Positions 1 to 13,340 are shown, counted from the stretch's first letter. The stretch is DNA of 64,000 nucleotides from Epiperipatus broadwayi (GCA_028023455.1 JAQFVV010012536.1:2810001-2874000), one strand, 5' to 3'. The notes: generated by a model not told the origin, from the letters alone. Translations and numbers: made by a program.

Positions 1-1300
1 TTCTGAAAGATTCCAAGAATAGTCAACAATATTTTTTTAATATATTGTGGATTGATTTCAAGCTTATCCTTAATAATAGACTTGTTCAAAATATAATGTC
101 ATGAAGATCAGATTCCATGTACAATATTATTGACCAATCAAACAACAACTCAAATAAATAAACAACCAATAAAATAAGCAGACCAATCAAATAACTAAAT
201 CAATAAATATAATTGTTCTTAATAAGATAAAGGAATTTGGCTGTAAAATGGAAGTCTATTTGATAGGGTAGTTAGATAATTGTCAGACAAAAGCTGATAA
301 CATTTCAAAACATGTTGCAACAGTAATTCACCATCTGGAATTAATCTGATAGTAAGACACACTGTCCACTATTCACTAGAATGTAATGAAGAACACCAAG
401 TTCAGAGCAAGAATCTGCATGTGACCAATACTATCATATCATGCAGGTGGAAGCCATTGTGTCAAAAAATATCTTATAATGGAATCACACATCATTCCTC
501 GAAACTAATAGTTGTTACTACTAAAGAATTATTTGTAATTTCACCAACAAAAAGGCAAAATTTTAAATCAATTGTTGTATATCTCCTTCAGCTATTCTTA
601 GTTTTTTTGTCCACCCCCATGGCAGGATGGATTCAATTTCAAACTTTTTGTTCAATCAAATTTACTTTGATTCTTTAATATATTTTCAAAAATTTTGAAT
701 AATTTTTCAGAAATATATGCTTACAATTGCTTTATTTCAACATTTTGAATGTTGGCTAAGAAATGGTTTTATTCGGTATATACATGGTATGAATGAGCAT
801 GCTTTCGGCCAGTGAAGCCAGATTTATACAAAATTTTGCAAATACATAATCAAAACAATAACTTTTTTCTTTTTGGATTATTCTATTGCCAATAAAAATA
901 TTAATTTATAAAAATTATATTTTTTTAACTCAGTTTCTAAAATCTGAACTAATTATTGTTAAGATTGCTTAATGCTATGAAAATTTTTTTTAATATTCAA
1001 ATTATATTTCTAATTATTAAAAAATGGCAAAAAACATCTGCAGTAGTCAATATGGATGTGTTTATTTTGTATCTGACTACAAGTTGCACTTACACATTAT
1101 TTATTTCCATTGATTTACCTTCTTCTAAAAGTTAAACATTTCAAATAAAATCTGAATCTAATCACATTATTCATCTAAAAAATAAATATTACATAAACAT
1201 TTTGAAAAATAATAATAAATGTTATATTAATTTCTCTTTGCTTGATTATATAAATCTTTTGCATACATTTCCCCATGTGCATATTAAAGGGGTTTCTTAA
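1..1300. other. AT-rich, no gene seen
   Basis: Only chance frames (such as 421-678). No repeat family recognised. Confidence 0.5.
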
Positions 1301-1407
1301 CCCTGCATAGTTTGGCATAGTTGAGAGCATTCAACTTGAGATTGGGACATCTCAGGAATAATTCTGGTGCTTGCAGATCTGGCACTCAAAGTTTGTATAA
1401 ACTCCTG
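1301..1407 (+). mobile_element. tRNA-like SINE (family 2)
   Basis: CCCTGCATAGTTTGGCATAG, then TTGAGAGCATTCAACTTGAG and TTGCAGATCTGGCACTCAA. The same order appears on the minus strand at 41869, 61089 and 61941. Confidence 0.7.
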
Positions 1408-2379
1408 ATATATATATATATATATATAACCATTAGAAAACAGTCAATATTTAGACAATCCCAATATAGATAATAATCAACAATCTCAAACAGTTGTCAA
1501 GGCAACCTCCTTTTAACTATATATATTGTGCCAGACATTATCAAATGGCCTTGCACAAAGTCTGTATTAAGCACAACAAATATAAAAATGTGCTAGATTA
1601 ATAATGGAGATTTGGTCTGAGCAGTAGAATACCCACACACACAAATTTAAATATTGTACACGTATAATAAACTCATGTATTTTTTTATTTTTGTTTTTCC
1701 TTTTTGTATATTTTTTATCATATGTCATTATATGTATTTCTTTGTTTTTTTATTTATTTTCCAACATACTTGTATTTTTTTTTTAATTACTTTTCTAAAG
1801 ATTGTAATTTTATTCCATAAGCAAGTAATGTTAATTGCTTTTGCAAAAATCTGATCAAAAGCAAAAGGTTTGATAATGCTATAATTAAACTGTTATCTCT
1901 TTTAAAAAAAAATCTTTTGAACTGATTTTATAAGCAAATGGTCTGAGTTATTCAAGATGGATGTCAAACCTAAAATGTAGAATTTAATCGGAAAAATATA
2001 AAGGAATGTTTGCAATCTAAGTGATAAGCTAAATTAAAAGGATTGGCTGATTCATTCTTCTCAGAGGGATATCTGAATTGGTTTTTATTAGTGGGATTGA
2101 TAGTGCTGTGGGATTCATTCTTTCTTTGGCAGCCATTCTGGGCAAGTCATTCTTTTTTGTAGCTCCAGAATTCTCCAAGCAACCAGCTACTTAGAGATTC
2201 CTTTACGAATAGGACTATTAGTGACATTCTTAAGAACAAATCCGTTATACAGTTCTTTTAAGAACTCTTGTCTTTGTGGATTCGAGTAACCATTGGAGAC
2301 AGCTTATGAAAATTTATTAATAATCCTAATTATTATTAGATATATAAAAAAAAAAGATATGAAGCAATATACTAGAGAT
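1408..2379. other. AT-rich, no gene seen
   Basis: Includes a (TA)n run at about 1411-1428. The T-rich frame at 1654-1854 is low complexity. Confidence 0.5.
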
Positions 2380-2570
2380 TCCAGCAAAATGACCATGGGG
2401 TAGACAACTAGCCGGTGCATTGCCCTTTCTCTGTCCCAAGCCGCCAAGATGTGACCATGCCAATTCCAGCCGCCTTGCTAAATGGATGAAATCTTCACCA
2501 CACAGCCAGTTAACTTGAAGCCCACTCAAGAGCCCAGAGGAGAAGAAGGAAGTCGCAGATATAAGTTTAT
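2380..2570. other. GC-richer island, unassigned
   Basis: A chance-sized minus frame (2529-2326) reads ARRLELAWSHLGGLGQRKGN. No second copy is in the window and there is no recognised domain. Probably a fossil repeat. Confidence 0.3.
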
Positions 2571-3689
2571 TTTAAGATATTTTATTAATATTGAAATAAT
2601 TAACTTTGATATTTTCGATTAAATGTATTATTATTATTTTTTGTTATTATTATTAATCATTTTAAAAAAAGAGAGAGACTCTCGCATACGTATATTGAAT
2701 TTATGGTTATTACAGGCATAAATGATAAAGCTTTTACTTAAATCTTTTGAGTCAATTTTTCTATTTTAAATTCTAGTATTTTCAACAAAGATTGCAATGA
2801 GATTCTTTTTTTGTTGTTGTTGCTATTCGTTTTGCTCTTGTTGTTATTCCTGAAATTCGTCATATATAAATATGCATATATATATATATACGTACGCTTA
2901 TAATATTCGGTAAATACGATATCTCATGCTGAATAGCTAAAAATGTATTTAACCGTATATCCTTTTTTTTTAAGTTATTTTTTTGTCATTGCTGCACCTC
3001 GAGATGTGTGTAAGCAGGGATTGATCTATTATAGATTCCCTGTAAGCAAGTACTCTAATAACTTTATATTTAAAATAATAGTAAGTGTATAATTGTGCGA
3101 CATGTATATACATATATAGAAATTTATCTCTGGCAAAACGGAAATAGATACAGTACCTTATGGTGAGTACGATATAGTATCTGAGCCAATGCAACCCATT
3201 GACTTGTTGAAAATATGAAATTAGTGAAATATTCCATAGTGCAAATATATGCATAGTTTTTATTATATTGCTATCAATAAAAAGGTTTTAAAGTCATCAG
3301 TAAAAGCGCATGCCTGTATGATCGAGAATCTCATATCTGTATATCAAATCACACAAAGTAAAATTTATTTCTATTGGGTAAAAGGAGCTCAGACCACTTC
3401 CATTACTTATAAACATTGTAAATAGCTTTAGGGATTTATTATTTTTCTTATTTAAAATTGTACTTTATCTATTTCAACGCCTCAAATATATATGGTTTGG
3501 GATAATTAATTATTTAGTATTTTGTTATTATATCATCATTAGTATGAAACGGTGGTGGGTATTTGGGATTAAATAAATATTTAATCATAATATTAAACTT
3601 GTTTCGTTTTCATATTATTATTTATATTGATCAAAATGTATTCTTTCCTTATCAACCACATACCGGTAATAATCATTTAACTTACTCAT
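2571..3689. other. AT-rich, no gene seen
   Basis: Microsatellite at 2874-2892. Nothing else recognised. Confidence 0.5.
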
Positions 3690-4200
3690 TTGAAGACCCT
3701 AGATTGTAGAGTGAGTGAGCTAGCCACAAAGGGATATCGCTCTACCGGGATGTTAAATCTTATTCTTATGCTCCGCTGAACATATGGTATTGCACATCCT
3801 TCTAGGAGGGTGAAAAATTCATTTTTTGATTCTTTTCTAGAAGTGGCGCACAAAGGTCTATTTTGTAAATATATTTTTCAAAGGTGTGTACTTGCCATTG
3901 TTCTAAATATTCGGGCATTCAAATAAGATATCAACTAAAGGGTGTTTTTAACTGGAAGAGTCCTGTCAATCCACTCTTTCTATCAATTTAGCTGGAAGTA
4001 CCAATATACATGAGTACAGACAATCGGCTAGATTGATATTCATTTCTTTACCTGTTGAATCTTGGTCACTTCATGCTCAGTGCAAGATTAGGAAAAAGAT
4101 TCCGCAGGGAGTATGGACTGGTATAGTAAATATATATATATATAGCTAAGTGCACTTTTGGTGGTGGTCACCATAATCATCACTGAAAGTGCACTTAGTG
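3690..4200. other. Mixed-composition stretch with terminal hairpin
   Basis: No gene seen. At 4144-4198 an inverted repeat CTAAGTGCACTTT / AAAGTGCACTTAG forms a hairpin next to a (TA)n run. Confidence 0.4.
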
Positions 4201-4685
4201 GTAAAATATAAAGAAAAAAAAAACCACTTCATTGTACATATGAACAATAATATGCTAAAGTTACCTAAAGATGTAAACAAACTATGAAAAATATATATTT
4301 TAATTTTTAAAATTGCGTTTAAAAAAGCACAAAAACTCTCAAAAGTTCTTCTAAATACTCTTTCGTAGAGTAAACAAGAAACTTCACTGCATAATATTTG
4401 CACCGATTAATAACTTTATATTATTTTAGTTCCAGCTTTTGCCATCAAATGAATTCTAAACTGACAAACAAAACACTATAGATATCTGGAAGAGATTATG
4501 CTAAACTGAAACAACCAGCAGCAATATTACATGTCAGGGTGCCTACATGGAAGTCACTAAAATGAATACTATCGTATCTTAAATGAGACAAGCTATCATG
4601 GTTGCAAATATATTTTATAAGACAGATTTGCCAATAGTAATGAAGACAAACTCTTTTAAATAATTCTTATATATATATATATATT

Positions 4686-4895
4686 GGGTTGAAGAAATGA
4701 TAATAAATAGACACTTGAAATTTTAAACTGAATTCCAAGAGATTGTAAAAGTCCTAGAAGGATACCACATATGAGATGGATGATAAAATAACTAGGTTGA
4801 TGTGGAGAAGAGAAGCTAGAGATTGGAGAAGATGAATTGAACTTGGACAGACCATCACCCTGTAATGGATTGAGAATGGCTGAAAATGACCATGG
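4686..4895 (+). mobile_element. LINE 3'-end fragment (same family as 41110)
   Basis: CCAAGAGATTGTAAAAGTCC, GAGATGGATGATAAAATAAC and GATGAATTGAACTTGGACAG match the second unit at 41441-41705. Degenerate, no open frame. Confidence 0.7.
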
Positions 4896-5420
4896 TGGTA
4901 ATATATCGTTAATGTAAATAAATGCAATACACATGCTAACATAAACTTTTATTTGTTATCTTATTTATTTACCACCTGAAACATTATTTATAAATAGTGA
5001 TACATGTACAACACAATAGACATGTTGCAATCATACAATTCTGATTAACTTAAAAAGAGACTCTAAAGGTTGGCAACTTACCATTGGAAATATTTTAAAG
5101 TCTTTATTATACATTTTAATTATGTAATTATTTACAAATTGTATTCATGAATGAAATTATTTCAGAACTGATAAATAGACTGCCATATCTCTAGAACCAA
5201 AAACAGTGCTAAAAGTGATGTTTCAAAATTTTGGCTACTTTGTTTTTATTAATCATTAGAAGTTGATACTGAGACATCCCTTGATCCTTTATATTTTAGC
5301 ATTAAATTTGATAGCACTCAAAAATCTTGAGTAAATCTCGTGGATATACTTGAATATTTTAATTTAAACACAGCTTATTTAAAATCTTGCTTCATTCAAT
5401 GTTTAAAAATGTTTTGACAT

Positions 5421-5526
5421 CGTCAAGCATTGGTGGTCGAGTAGTCAGCATAGCTGCCTTACAAGCAGTTATCCCGGATTCATGGGTTCACTTCCTGGCC
5501 GATGCTTTAATACAAGAAAAAAAAAT
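5421..5526 (+). mobile_element. tRNA-derived SINE (family 1)
   Basis: An A-box-like TGGTCGAGTAGTCAGCATAG and a B-box-like GGGTTCACTTCC, followed by GGCCGATGCT and an A-rich tail. Shared with copies at 7441, 16331, 43420 and 61229. Confidence 0.8.
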
Positions 5527-5723
5527 GTTTTTGACATTTGGACAGTAAACTTAATTTTAAACATTTTAAATAATTCAATTGCTATAACAATGTAATTTGA
5601 TTTTTTTTTTCCAAAATATCTTTCATGCTAAAAAAATATTTTTTATGGTCACTAGAACCCAAAAGACTTAAGGTTTATTCATTTTGTTAACCAGAAAACT
5701 GTTTCACCACTAAAACACCACAT

Positions 5724-6152
5724 AAACATCATTTCTTATGCATATGCAATCTGTTAACACAGTAACAACTTTCTCCTTACCATAGTCCCACCCAATGGAA
5801 TCCATAGTAATGAATACATGCTAGAAGGTTTGTGCATCAAAATCCCTAAGTGTCTACTTACCTAATATACCCAGATTAGTATCTAGCTTGTGACTTTCAT
5901 CAGTAGGGAGCTTTGGATCTGTGGTTTGCATTCGAGCCAAAGATTCTACATGCCTTGCTCTAAAATCCAAGATTCCCAACTGATGAAAGACACAAGCTAC
6001 AAAACTAGTCTAGGGATATTGAATAAGTAGGCACTAGATAGGAATTTTGCTGCTCAAATCTTCTAACATTCATTGATTACAGTGGCTTACACTGGGTGCT
6101 ATTGTTTTAACAGATTGCTTAAGCATAAGAAATAGGGGTCATATGATGTTTT
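5724..6152. mobile_element. FB1 foldback copy, diverged
   Basis: Begins AAACATCATTTCTTATGC and ends CATATGATGTTT. Both arms contain the GATTAGTATCTAGCTTGTG / ACTAGTCTAGGGATATT pair in inverted orientation. More diverged than the other copies. No clear target duplication. Confidence 0.75.
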
Positions 6153-6299
6153 AATGGTTTAATACCAATCCTGGACAAAATATGTTGATGACTATGGTTA
6201 TTAAAAATCCAAAGGCACCCAAATTTATAGATACTAAACTGGTTCAGATCTATATGATTATACAAATGAATTGTCTTGAACACCTTATTAGGTTTTCAT

Positions 6300-6475
6300 T
6301 TTGAGTGGGGTTTCTGGAGCTTGCATTAGATCCTTCCTGAAGAAAGCCACAGCTAGAAACTAGTCTGGGAAAAATGAGTGAAGAGGCATCAGATAGTGAT
6401 TCTGTTGCATAAGCTTTTTATCATTCATTCATTACTATGGCTTGCACTAGGTGGCACTACTGTATGGAAAAAATT
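6300..6475 (-). mobile_element. FB1 half copy
   Basis: A single arm containing AGAAACTAGTCTGGG and CTTGCACTAGGTGGCACTAC. Degraded, with no duplication seen. Confidence 0.65.
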
Positions 6476-7104
6476 GCTATTGTTAAATCTGTTTCATTAA
6501 ATATAATTTTAAATTTGATCTGTTTAGTTGTTTTTTTTTCAATTATTGTACTTTGATGAGATTAATTTTGTCTAATTAGTACCTTTTAAAATTATTTTGT
6601 TTTGTTGTAAGTATTGGTGTTCAACATTTTTTGGTTGTCCAGATTAATTTTATCTCATTAATATAAATTTCCTTGTAATTTCCTGATTCAATCATCTTGT
6701 ATAATTTAAAACATTCTTTGATATCTCGTAAATTTTTCTATAAAAATGGTACGATAATCAAAAGCAATGTATACAATATTTTGATCACCCATTTAGTGGG
6801 AAAAAGGACTTCTCATCAAAGGAAACTTTGAAGGATCAGAAAAAGTTATCTCAAACTATAATTTTCAGATATAAAACAGATATTCATAATGATTTCATGG
6901 ATAAAAATGATGGTGTAATCAATAATGGATGTATAGAATGATTATTAAAATTATTTCATAATTAAATAATTAAAACATACCATAAATGTACATCTTCCTA
7001 AGAAAAATGTTTTATTTTACAAGCCATTCAATTAATGGAAATTAAAAATAAAATTAGTAATTCTCATCAGAGAAAATATTGTTAAATCAAAAAAAGTTCT
7101 TTCA

Positions 7105-7185
7105 CAATCATCATCATCATCAACAACCATTATCAATCCACTGCAGGATGAAGGTCTCTCCAAGTTCAATCCATCTTTCACAATA
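7105..7185 (-). mobile_element. LINE 3' tail with (TGA)n end
   Basis: On the minus strand GATGGATTGAACTTGGAGAG, then CTGCAGTGGATTGATAATGG and a GATGATGATGATGATTG microsatellite, the typical end of this LINE family. Confidence 0.7.
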
Positions 7186-7440
7186 CAGATAAGTAATTAT
7201 TAACATTAGTTGATGAAAATTTTAAAAACGTTTAAAGAATACATATAGGAATGAAAAAAATTAACAAGAATATTCATAAAGTAAAAAAAATAAATTTCAT
7301 TTTTAAAAATTCTGATTAATCCAATAAATTATTCTTGTGTGTTTTTTATTTTGAAATAATTCTTTAAAAAAATGAGCTACTCAAAAACGGACTCAATCAA
7401 AATAATGTATTTGCCTGATTTCTGAGGGAAAAGTAGAGAC

Positions 7441-7496
7441 GGGTGTGGGTTCGCGTCCCGGCCGATGCTATGACATATGAAAAAAAAATGAAAAAA
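7441..7496 (+). mobile_element. 5'-truncated SINE (family 1) with target duplication
   Basis: Only the B-box half (GTGGGTTCGCGTCCCGGCC), ATGACATATG and the poly(A) tail remain. A 12-bp direct repeat AAAAGTAGAGAC flanks it (7429-7440, 7497-7508). This is the classic sign of target-primed reverse transcription. Confidence 0.85.
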
Positions 7497-8039
7497 AAAA
7501 GTAGAGACTATATAATATACTTGGAGAGTCATTTTATATAGTACTTAATAACTTTCAAATAGTGGTAGCCATAGTTTGATTTGTTTATTATTATTTTCTT
7601 AAGAATATTTTTCATAAGTGGTATTCTTTAAAGATTCTTTTTATCCCAAATAATAAATTTATAATTAACTGATAAACACAGAAAATGATAAATATTTAAA
7701 ATATTCTATATTTTTCATTAATAGAAGTGATCTTCCCAGTGTTAGATACAAAAATTTATAGACTCTTGATATGTATATATATGTTTAAACGCACATACAT
7801 ATATATATATAATTGTAAAAACTTATAAAGAGAAAAGTAATAAGTTAAAAATATTACTGAACGTGAAAAGATTTATTCTTTTAAAGTAGAAATTAAAAAT
7901 TATAGAAAATGAACAATAGATTAATTAATAAGAGTAGAATAAGTCGATATTTAAATGAAACAAATTAAGGAATTCGACTTAGATTCCTTTTTTAGATAAC
8001 AACAATCTACAAATAATTAATTAAAAAGGCAGAAAGATA

Positions 8040-8260
8040 ATACTAAAATTCCGATGGAACATGGAAAGGAAAAATTACCTGATCAGATGGGCAGAGGACT
8101 AACCAATCATTTGCAGGGATTCGGAGACAATGAACTGCCTTTAGTACTAATCAGTGCACACAGACATATATGTTGAAGCAGATCATCTCCCATGGCACAG
8201 TGACTTCAAGTGCGCAGAGCTGACCTTCGAATGTGAGAATAGTCAGCCAGGACACTTAAA
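8040..8260. other. GC-richer stretch, unassigned
   Basis: Contains CCTGATCAGATGGGCAGAGG and CCCATGGCACAGTGACTTC. No frame continues across it and no relative is in the window. Confidence 0.3.
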
Positions 8261-8924
8261 TGATCTTAATTATTATGTGTGTATACCTTCGGGCTTTATA
8301 ATGTAAATGATTATATATATATGTGTGTGTGTGTAATAATTAAACCGCTATTAAGGATCGTAAGGAAAGAATTGCTTAAATATTAATTGTTAGTATTGAT
8401 TTGTACTCATGGGAAGTACACTCTTAAATCAGCTAGACTTAACAACTCTGATAAAATATTATTTAAAATTAATTATTAAAAGCAAAATTATTACTAATAT
8501 ACATTTTTTTAAAAATTAAAAATTAATCAGTAGTTTGTGCAAGTAATTGTTCATATATATGTGTACATGTGTGTGCTCATATATATATACTCCAAAGATG
8601 AAGTTAATAATATATCTTTGCACTTTGAAATCATAATTTCTTTTAATAAACATTTGAGAACAAATTATTGTGTGACTTAATATTTTATTTGTTTAGTTAA
8701 AAAAATAATTCCTCTAGTGAATTTTTTATGAAAAATAAAGTATACAAACCATATTTATCATGTGAGCATGAGTGACATGATCTTTAAATAAGACTTTTTA
8801 TATGTCATTTTAATTATAATTTTACCAGGAATAATAATAAAGCAATTATTAAAATGTTAATTTTAAAATTTATCTTCACCTATCAAAATTTGTAATTAAT
8901 AAATAAATTAATAACATTAAAATT

Positions 8925-9459
8925 CATGACATGATCACCATTCTTTATGCTTACACAAGACTCTCCATGCAGTAGCACAAATTAGTGCAAGCCCGAGTAA
9001 TTAATGGATTCAGGAAGAATTGTGCATGAATCTCGATCTAGTGCCTATTCATCCAATATCCCCAGATTAGTTTCTAGCTTGTGGCTTTCATCAGTGAGGA
9101 GCCTTGGATCTGAGAGCACTGCACCTAGATCTTAGATTACAATCCAACCCTCCAGCAGCCACCTAATGAGCTTATCTTGAAAACATTATTGTGTTTTGAT
9201 TTTGGACTCAAAGCTTTATAGTTAGCTAAAAAAATTAAATTGCAGCTGCTGGAGGGTTGCATTGGATCCTAAGATCTAGGTGCAGTGCTCTCAGATCCAA
9301 GGCTTCTCACTGATGAAAGCCACAAGCTAGAAACTAGTCTGCAGATATTAGATGAGTAGGCACTAGATAGGGATTTTATGCACAAATTTTCCTGCATCCA
9401 TTGATTACTCAGCTTGCACTAAGTGGCGCTATTATATGGAGAGTTTTGCCTCTGTGAAA
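8925..9459. mobile_element. FB1 full foldback copy, 535 bp
   Basis: Long inverted arms: the left arm runs through AGATTAGTTTCTAGCTTGTG to CCCTCCAGCAGCC, and the right arm is its reverse complement ending GTTTTGCCTCTGTG. A perfect 12-bp duplication AACATTAAAATT flanks it (8913-8924, 9460-9471). Confidence 0.88.
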
Positions 9460-10054
9460 AACATTAAAATTGTTTAAATTTTTTAGTTTTATTATAATGC
9501 CTTTATTTTCTCAGTTTTATTTCTTTTCATGTATGTCATCTTTATAGCAAAATATAATATTTTGTTTTTATATCAAGTAAATGAGGAACTATTGAGAAAA
9601 ATCTATTAAAATCAAATCTATATTCACTATGACAGTTGAGTCAATTGAAGGATTAAAAAAGTTTTTACCCCACTCAAATTATTGTTTATTCAAATGTTTT
9701 TAGTTTTCTTTTACTTTCGGATTAAACAAGATTAAAACTATATTTCCCTTTTTTTTTTTATAAAAGTGTTTTAATATATACGAAGTATTTATTACTAACT
9801 ATAAAATATCTGTTATTGTTTCTATTAACAAACAGCATTTCTAATCTATAATCTCACAAGATAAATATTAAACCAATGTAGACAAAATATAATAGTAACT
9901 AAACATGATTCAGCAAAGGGATTAAGCTATATAATCTTAATATATCACAAATAAAAATGGCGTAACTGCAAAAAAACTGAATTAATTTTCCGTTAATTAT
10001 TTAAACATCTGTATTAAATTTGAAATTACAAAAAAAAAGTAAATTGTTACAAAA

Positions 10055-10275
10055 ATGTTGACAATTTACTAAAGATATATACTCTTCATATGATAGAGAT
10101 ATATATGAGAGATATTCACCTGGGCCAACTGATGAGTGCTGGTTCAGCATGAAATGCATTTTGGGAGTCATTTGTCTTTTATTGTATCTTTATTTACATG
10201 AATTTAAAAAGAATATGAAAGTATGGAGGTTGTTTGATATATCTATAAAGATATTTCACATGGAAAAGAGAAAGG
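10055..10275 (-). repeat. FB2-like arm, first of two direct copies
   Basis: TTGACAATTTACTAAAGA, GATGAGTGCTGGTTCAGCAT and a tail to about 10275 are repeated about 418 bp downstream in the same orientation. Confidence 0.7.
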
Positions 10276-10472
10276 TGAATAACTCCATGTGTGTGTATGT
10301 TTAAAAATTAAAAAATCAGATAAATTAATCTTTAACTGAGATTTAAAGTATATATCTGAGCTAGAGATAATCTCCAGTTTAGCAAATGATTAGTAATAAT
10401 CATTATTGCATTTGTTTGAGGTGGACGGTGTCAAAGTTGTGAGTGGAGTGAGTTTGACAGATGTAAATAAAA

Positions 10473-10685
10473 ATGTAACAATTTACTATAAATAAATATT
10501 CTTCATATAATAGATATACATATATGAGAGATAATGACCTAGATCAACAGATAAATGCTGGTTCAGCATGAAATGCATCTGGGTCTCATTTGTCTTTTAT
10601 TATATCTTTATTTATATGAATTTAAAAAGAATCTGGAAGTATGGAGGTTGTTTAATATATCTATTAAAAAAAGTAACACTAAAAT
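10473..10685 (-). repeat. FB2-like arm, second direct copy
   Basis: Matches 10055-10275 over about 210 bp (ATAAATGCTGGTTCAGCATG, GAATTTAAAAAGAATCTGGA). The unit offset is 418-419 bp. Confidence 0.7.
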
Positions 10686-10904
10686 GTTTTACTTCATGAT
10701 TGCACCAATACCAGCTTCAAAGGCTTCCATCCATGCATTAAAGTCAACCTTTTCTTGAAAACTTCTTGAAACAGCACTTAAAAACAGTGTATATAACTAA
10801 AAATAAATGTTTAATATAAATATATTATAATGATCAATGTATATAATTTGCATAATTTTTTATACGTACAGTTTAAAATATTAAGATTTGGAAATACGAG
10901 TACA

Positions 10905-10945
10905 AGTTCTGAAGAAGATTGCTAGGGCAATCGAAACTGTCAATA
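10905..10945 (+). ncRNA. Hammerhead-ribozyme-like core
   Basis: CTGAAGA (10909-10915), a stem II of ATTGC/GCAAT around TAGG, then GAAAC (10933-10937). CUGANGA and GAAA around a hairpin is the conserved hammerhead core. Upstream ACAGTT could pair with CTGT after GAAA as stem III, but stem I is not convincing. Candidate only. Confidence 0.4.
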
Positions 10946-11046
10946 GTGAATTGTAAAAAAGCATTGTAAAAGTAATAAAGAATACAGATGATATTAATAT
11001 TAAGTCAATCATATATTAATTCTAATATTCTCATGGATAAATGAAT

Positions 11047-11447
11047 TCATAGTATTATTTCCAGGAGATTCCATGTAATAAAAATATAATAACTAAATAG
11101 CAGATGTTTCAGTTTAATAACAATTATTTTCCTCAGAGCTTTTTTTTCTCAAATCATAAGACTGTGTATGGTGAGATTTTAAATCGTTATTTTTTTTTCC
11201 TTATTATTTTCTCTTCAGTCTCAAATTCTATTTGTTGAGAAGTTTTAAAAAAAAAATTTCCCCTAATAACTTTTTCCAAATATTTTTAATTTTCTATAAT
11301 TCAAATTTTTCATTTATGCTCATCATATACATTGTGATTTGAAAAAGAAGAAACTCTGAGGGATGTACTTGTTATTGTATTGAAATGTCCATTATTTAGC
11401 TATTATATTTTTATTACATGGAAGCTCCCGGAAATAATACTATGAAT
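11047..11447. mobile_element. FB3 foldback, about 400 bp
   Basis: The ends ATTCATAGTATTATTTCC and GGAAATAATACTATGAAT are exact complements, and complementarity continues inward through CATGTAATAAAAATATAATA. A second copy with the same ends lies at 16282-16552. Confidence 0.8.
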
Positions 11448-11489
11448 ATATATATATATAATATTTAAATACAAGTATATTGTCTATAT

Positions 11490-12040
11490 TGAGAGCATAA
11501 GAAGAGAATTAAACTCAGACTTTCAAACTCTATACAGCTATCCATACCAATATACATGACCACATACATGTGACAAAAGATAAATGATCTCCAATATACA
11601 TATTTTATGCTGAACCAGCACTCATCAATTGGTCCAAATCCTCATCACCCATACACACATATAATCAGTGCTCAGTTTATATTAAGATAGCAAATCTTCA
11701 AACTTTAATGGAAGGGCTTTGAGTGTTCCATCATCAGATTTTCAATGATATGGATAGCTGATGAGCTGGAGAATGGAGAAGATTGAAGCTTTTCCACTAA
11801 AGTTTGAAGATTGGCTTTCTTAATGTAAACTGAGCACTGATTATATATATATATATATATGGGAGGGAGATGATGATCTGGACCAACTGATGAGTTCTGA
11901 TTCAGCATGAAATACATGTATTGGAGGTCATTTCTCTTTTTCATATGTATGTGGTCATGTGCATTGGTTGTATAAGATGAAATGGATAGCTGTGTAGAAC
12001 TTGAAAGTCTGAGTTCAATCCCTTCTATGTGTGTGTGTGT
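11490..12040. mobile_element. FB2-related foldback, about 550 bp
   Basis: Arms 11490-11750 and 11780-12040 are inverted (CAGACTTTCAAACTCTATAC against its complement near 11995, GCTGAACCAGCACTCATCA against the complement near 11890). The inner sequence is shared with the 53965 copy. The outer tips differ and no target duplication is visible. Confidence 0.75.
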
Positions 12041-12044
12041 GTTA

Positions 12045-13020
12045 GAAAATATTATAAAGCATTATTCTAGCTGAAAATTAAATAGAAAATCCAAATTTTA
12101 AGATATTTTAACAATGCCTTTTGTAAATAAACATAAAATCTGAAGCTCAAACAGCTAAACTCAAAAAGAGTATAACTTTTGAATATGGCTGTTTTATGTT
12201 CAGACTTTTTATTCATAGAGGGCGTTGCTGACATATCTTACCATTTTTAAAAGAGTGATTTAAATATTTGCACATGTATGTGTATTTATGTTATAACGGA
12301 ATGGAATACCATTTTTATGATATGGTACTAAGAACCATGAGGTTAATTTGACTTCTCCAATTGAAATCATGGACCCAATGCAAATTTTTAAACAATCTGG
12401 TATTAAATCATACATAGAAATGCCAAAATAATGATAAGAGTAATAATGGCGTTTTCTACTGATCAATATACATTTACCTTATTAAATACTACTGACTGTA
12501 TTGACTACCAAAATGTGATTATTATATCCAACCGATATAATTATTAAATTAACAACATAAAACCTCAAATTTCTTTAATTGCTCATGAGTCCTAAAATTT
12601 TTCGAGTTCGGTTTATAATTTTTTCCAAAATAGTAAATCCTGCTAGGATGCTCATTTTCCATCTTCATCATTTATTATAAATACATATGAATATATAAAA
12701 GGCCTATCGGTACAATATTAAAGAATTACGCTGTTGAGCAAAGTAAATTTGAGAATATTTTGTAACACACTTGAGATTATTCCTTCAATTAACTATCCAA
12801 TTCTGATTGGTTGTTGTTTTTCTCATTCACCATTCTAATAGAGGCTGTTAGAAAAGCCTCTGTTTTATAGTGAATTAGTTAAAAGCTTTTTTGCCTTTTA
12901 CCTACATGCATGCACACACACATATATATAAGATATCTTTCAAGCATCCATTCCTCCACACATTCTTAAGATATATGAATAAAGGCATCTAAAAGACAAA
13001 TTATCTCCAAGGTATGTATT
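12045..13020. other. AT-rich, no gene seen
   Basis: Short self-complementary stretch near 12838-12862 (AGAGGCTGTTAGAAAAGCCTC). Otherwise nothing. Confidence 0.45.
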
Positions 13021-13027
13021 AAGCCAA

Positions 13028-13340
13028 TAAACATCACATGACTACCACTTCTTATGCTTGTGCATAACTGTTGTTAAAACAGGCAAAACTCATTATACGT
13101 ATTGCCACATGCAGCAAGCTAAAGTAATCATTAAATCCTAAGATCTAAAAAGATCTAGGTGCAGTGCTCTCAGATCCAAGGCTCCTCACTGACGAAGGCC
13201 ACAAGGCAGAAACTAGTCTGGGGATATTGGATGAGTAGGCACTAGATGGGGATTTTATGCACAAGCCTTCTAGCATCCATTGCTTGCTCTAGCTTGCTGT
13301 GTGTGGCAATACGTATAGTGAGTTTTGCCAGTTTTAACAA
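13028..13340. mobile_element. FB1 foldback copy
   Basis: Starts ACATCACATGACTACCAC and ends with GAGTTTTGCCAGTTTTAAC. The terminal inverted segment of about 45 bp (CAGGCAAAACTCATTATACG and its complement) flanks a single core (CAGATCCAAGGCTCCTCACT). Confidence 0.78.

Noticed and set aside
421-678. 85-codon open frame
   Set aside because: No domain, composition like the surrounding AT-rich DNA, no splice or start context. Expected by chance.
5421-5526. tRNA gene
   Set aside because: It has A- and B-box-like sequence but no intact acceptor stem or anticodon loop. It is followed by an A tail and present in several copies, so it is a SINE.
7760-7815. CRISPR-like or functional AT repeats at the many (TA)n runs
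   Set aside because: These are ordinary microsatellites with no spacer structure, and the DNA is eukaryotic.
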